Source of the DNA: Tillandsia leiboldiana
Lineage: Eukaryota > Streptophyta > Magnoliopsida > Poales > Bromeliaceae
Reading direction: 5' to 3'
Length of the DNA: 64,000 nucleotides
Assembly: GCA_029204045.2 (NCBI GenBank)
Contig: CM055077.1
Span: 382,765 to 446,764, forward strand
Shown: one piece after another, positions 61,001-64,000 of the stretch
Numbering within the stretch: the first letter of the stretch is position 1
How the letters are laid out: each line of letters opens with the position of its first letter
Program-made: the position numbers and the translations under genes
The notes under the pieces: model-generated
Databases searched by the model: none
What the model saw: only the letters and a program-made list of their open reading frames with translations
What the model was told of the DNA's origin: nothing

Positions 61001-61339
61001 TTTCCAGGTACTACGCCTGAGAAAATTTTAGATGGGGAAGAAATAACTATGCAGTCGGATTTGTTAATTCAACAACCTTCTACAAAACCTTTGGAGTCGG
61101 TGTCTCCATCATTCAAGGAAACTTCGAAGTCATCAGCACTTGGCAGTAATCAAACTCTTGTAGAAGATGAGAAAGATGAAACGACCGCAACCTTCAGTGG
61201 GGGATCAACATGGGCATCAGCATCAGCATCAGCGGAAACTTCCTCAACTTCAAGTAGTGCTTCTCATATTCACCCAAAACTTCCGGACTATGATTCCTTC
61301 GCCGCTCATTTTCGGTTACTTCGATCGAATCGGCCGTGA
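55052..61339 (+). CDS. IST1-like protein (regulator of Vps4/ESCRT-III)
   Basis: Seven exons: 55052-55110, 55322-55454, 57436-57539, 58094-58265, 58396-58536, 58675-58900, 58989-61339. All junctions are GT..AG, and the total of 3186 bp equals 1061 codons plus stop. The N-terminal IST1 domain (about residues 20-200) has the conserved LRLAVARIKLLRNKREVQIK start, CPIDLKEAIASIVFASPRCADVPEL, and GKEFVTAALDVRP. IST1 proteins bind ESCRT-III CHMP1 and tune the AAA ATPase Vps4 in multivesicular body sorting. The long C-terminus, mostly exon 7, is Ser/acidic-rich and disordered, with an Ala-rich helix (AASAAQAAAESAERASFAAR). It ends in a conserved-looking KLPDYDSFAAHFRLLRSN that resembles a MIT-interacting motif. 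The length suits plant ISTL proteins with long tails; the exact subfamily is not determined. Confidence 0.93.
56015..56064 (-). repeat. T25GAGAGAA micro-insertion with 9-bp duplication, IST1-like intron 2
   Basis: CTACAGGAT at 56015-56023 and 56056-56064 flanks about 25 T followed by GAGAGAA. Same architecture as 3931-3979. Confidence 0.55.
56656..56715 (-). repeat. T-tract+GAGAAAA micro-insertion with diverged 15-bp duplication, IST1-like intron 2
   Basis: AAGTTCCTTGATGTT (56656-56670) and AAGTTTCTTGGTGTT (56701-56715) match at 13 of 15 bases. They flank a T tract with one C, ending GAGAAAA. Confidence 0.5.
57159..57206 (+). repeat. 12-bp tandem repeat, four units, with CCCTAA core
   Basis: Units GAGCCCTAACAT, GTGCCCTAACTT, GTGCCCTAACTT and GTGCCCTAACTG lie in IST1-like intron 2. 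The plant telomere heptamer is only partly matched. Confidence 0.9.
57337..57384 (+). repeat. 24-bp tandem duplication in IST1-like intron 2
   Basis: GCAATTCTATAGCCTTGAYC plus AAAT occurs twice head to tail, with one C/T difference. Confidence 0.9.
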
Positions 61340-62213
61340 TTAGAGGCTCCTTTTTAACTCTGGTTGAACATGCATTATGGTTGTAGATTGCTAGGTGAAT
61401 ATTCAATTTTTCAGTAATTCTTATATACAGCTATTTGTAAAGTTCATAATAGTTGATTTCTTTTCTTTTTTTTTTGGCTGTTCAGATTTCTGTATGTCCA
61501 TTTTATGTTTGAACTACAGTGATAATATTATGATCTACAGTTGCTCGACAATCACGGGAACTTCCTCCCGAGCAGTGTCTCCGTTATTTCAAGTTCATTC
61601 TTAGAATTATATAATGAAAACTCAGAAGTATGGTCTAGATTTCAATTTCATCTCTAAGCTTGACGTCGGTGTCAATTTCATTCTTAAATGTCGAATTAAA
61701 GTAAAAAAAAAAACAGAGAGAGAAGGGTCCACAGCTGACCTGGCGAACCAGGTGTACAGAGGTTGCCTCGCCAAATGATAAGAGGTGGAGAGATTTTGCC
61801 CATTGGACTGTAGATTGGTATTCGGCCCAGTGGAAAGACCCACGATCACGTCGGATTTGGTCAGAGAAGGTTGGGCTCGGGAACGTCACCTCAGAAAATT
61901 TCTTTCTAGGGCCTATTTAGGCCCTATTGGGCCGTAGTTAAGAACTCAGGCCCGGTAGAAAGATCTGGCACGTGTCGCACCCTCGAGCCCACAAACTATG
62001 GCCCATTGGAACGAAGCCTCCACTCTCCTCGAGGATCAAAACCCTCGTCTTCTTCCTCCTTAAACCTCTTCGTCTCTCGTCGCTATTTCCTTCCTCCTCC
62101 ACCTCCTCTCAACCACCACCGCCACCTCCTCTTGCTCCGCCACCGCCGCCGCCGCCGCGAAGTCCTTCCTCCGCCGCTACTTCAACTGGCCGTGCCCGAG
62201 CTCGCCTGGGACG
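61340..62213. other. IST1-like 3' flank and NAT10-like promoter
   Basis: No gene recognised. The first ~280 bp are the likely 3' UTR and polyadenylation region. The stretch 61900-62213 becomes GC- and CT-rich and is the probable promoter and leader of the downstream gene. Confidence 0.5.
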
Positions 62214-63318
62214 ATGAGGAAGAAGGTGGACGATCGTATCCGAACCCTAATCGAGAACGGCATCAAGCTCAGGCACCGCACTATGTTTATCATCGTCGGC
62301 GACAAGTCCCGCGACCAGGTCTCCTCCTCATCCTCCCAATTTCTTCACTAAGGAGCATCTATTACTTCTTCTTCTTCTTAACTTTTCACGGGTGTACAGG
62401 GCCCCAATATTCGATTTTTTTGCTTCTTCGCACCATTAATGTATTAGAAACTGACAGTGTATTCTTCTCAAAGCAACACCAATTCATGGATAGTACATGC
62501 TGATTGGCTTTTCATTAATGGGCGAGTTCAGAGATGGCCGCAATGAAGAACAGTTGAACTTTGCTACTTTAGAATTATGAATTATTAGATGACTTTGAAT
62601 TGTTAAAGAGGTCCCGATTAACTTACTAGTTAAATCCAAGTAGTTTAGCTGTAAAAAATATATATTTTTTTAATTTTTTTTCTCATTATTGATGTGTCTG
62701 TGAGACGTGATTCAATAATACTGTTTAGTTTCTATGTCTATGTCACTTTTTGAGCTAACTGTACCTTTTAATGGTGACAGATTGTGAATCTCAACTACAT
62801 GCGCAGCAAGGCAGTTGTAAAATCTCGCCCTACAGTACTATGGTGCTATAAGGAGAAGCTTGAGATCAGCAGGTGCTTGTTCTTAACTTCAATGCAAAAG
62901 AATTGTTCCTAGGATGGTGTTCTTGTACGATCCTTTTTTACAACGTCTTCCCCTGAATACAATAGTGAAATTTTCAAGCATACAGTATGATGGAAAAATG
63001 TGGCTGTTATTAAATAGTTCAACTTGGCTCATAGCCTCACACCTAGTGTATGACGCTACTAACCCGTGCAATGTAGGTCAGTAAGTGTCAGGTGTGTGTG
63101 TTCCAATGTAAGTTGGAACTTTAATTTTCCGTTTGGAAACTCAGCTTTCTGTTCCAGTCTAACCAAATTGGACCTGATATATGTCCTAATAGGACGCTGA
63201 TGAAGAAGTTGAAGTAATGATATCAGTTAGTTTAAGGGTGAAATATTCTAAAATCTAGCCTATAGGAATATATAATATATGTAGATTATATATTTTAATC
63301 TGGCTTTGTGATGGGTTG

Positions 63319-63373
<55 letters not shown>

Positions 63374-64000
63374 GATTCAAACCCAACAAAGTTCCAGATT
63401 GGATCTGATCCAGTGTGTGGCAAAATAATTGACTGCTTGTCTTGAATTTAATGGAACTAAAACTCGCAAATACATCAAATGCGGTAAGGACTAGGGAAGA
63501 TTACATTGGAATTTGCAATCGTGATCCGACATGAACTAGTCCTGGCAGGTGGTCAAGTTAATTTTGCTCCTTTCTGTGAGTAGGTGCTTTTTTGACAGGA
63601 TATTGAGTTATTTTCTCTTAATTGGTCTCTTTTAATCTAGTTTTTCATAGCATCATTTTTTTCTAATCCTACTGATAAATTTTGATTAGTCACAAGAAGA
63701 AACGAGCAAAGCAGATAAAGAAGTTGATGCTGCGAGGACTGATGGACCCTGAAAAAGCAGATCCCTTTTCACTTTTTCTGGAAACCGCTGATATAAAATA
63801 TTGCTTGTATAGAGATTCAGAGAGAATTCTTGGAAATACATTTGGCATGTGCATCCTCCAGGTTGTTATTTATATTTGATTACAGTTGTCAGTCTACTGT
63901 CTACCTTTGTTGGTTTTTTTCCCGTTAACATTAACTTGATGCTCTTTTGCAGGATTACGAGGCATTGACTCCCAATCTCCTAGCAAGAACTATTGAGACT
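62214..64000 (+). CDS. NAT10: RNA cytidine acetyltransferase, NAT10/Kre33 family (5' part)
   Basis: Exons 62214-62318, 62781-62872, 63690-63861 and 63953 to the window edge, all with GT..AG junctions and in frame, give the first 139 residues. The start MRKKVDDRIRTLIENGIKLR, then HRTMFIIVGDKSRDQIVNLN, VLWCYKEKLEISS, HKKKRAKQIKKLM, SERILGNTFGMCILQDYEAL and TPNLLARTIET match the N-terminal TmcA-like region of plant NAT10 homologues (Arabidopsis At1g10490 type). These nucleolar enzymes acetylate cytidine in 18S rRNA and some tRNAs. The helicase, GNAT acetyltransferase and tRNA-binding parts lie outside the window. The start is the first ATG and matches the family N-terminus. Confidence 0.92.
63323..63371 (+). 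repeat. (TC)n microsatellite in NAT10-like intron 2
   Basis: About 24 uninterrupted TC units. Confidence 0.95.

Overview
The window is nuclear DNA of a flowering plant, most likely a monocot. It has GC-rich, largely intronless coding sequence beside AT-rich intergenic DNA, plant-type GT/AG introns, plant-specific gene families and nested LTR retrotransposons. Pineapple or a related monocot is a guess only.

Four host genes are supported: (1) a single-exon MYC-type bHLH repressor of the bHLH13/JAM group (1264-3099, +); (2) a SKIP8-like F-box gene with three exons (51238-48244, -); (3) an IST1-like ESCRT-III regulator with seven exons that join in frame to 1061 codons plus stop (55052-61339, +); (4) the 5' end of a NAT10/Kre33-type RNA cytidine acetyltransferase (62214 to the window edge, +).

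Between genes 1 and 2 lies a transposon nest with all boundaries readable. A decayed Ty1/copia element (5093-22837, target duplication TATTT) was hit twice, 28 bp apart, in the linker between integrase and reverse transcriptase. The first hit is a 4.6 kb solo LTR (7867-12477, target duplication CACTC) holding a tandem array of ~31 bp units. The second is a young non-autonomous sirevirus-like element (12506-20771, target duplication GAGGA, 1258 bp LTRs almost identical). It encodes a Gag and a second protein of the 'putative plant transposon protein' type but has no protease, integrase, RT or RNase H. Its LTR leader has five consecutive hairpins with one constant loop and different, still complementary stems. 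GTACCGGTAC palindromes lie both in the LTR promoter and upstream of the second ORF, and six purine tracts precede the 3' LTR.

The window contains an assembly fault. A 100-N gap (30305-30404) separates two copies of the same 18.4 kb: 11910-30304 and 30405-48824. The second copy repeats the nested element junctions, the private LTR differences and the last exon of SKIP8. Small indels break reading frames in whichever copy is closer to the gap. The simplest reading is two overlapping contig ends that were not merged (or two haplotypes placed in series). The real locus is probably ~18.5 kb shorter.

The best candidates for something little described are the hairpin array and the two-ORF non-autonomous element. 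Also notable are three tiny T-tract+GAGA insertions flanked by target-site duplications (3931-3979, 56015-56064, 56656-56715).
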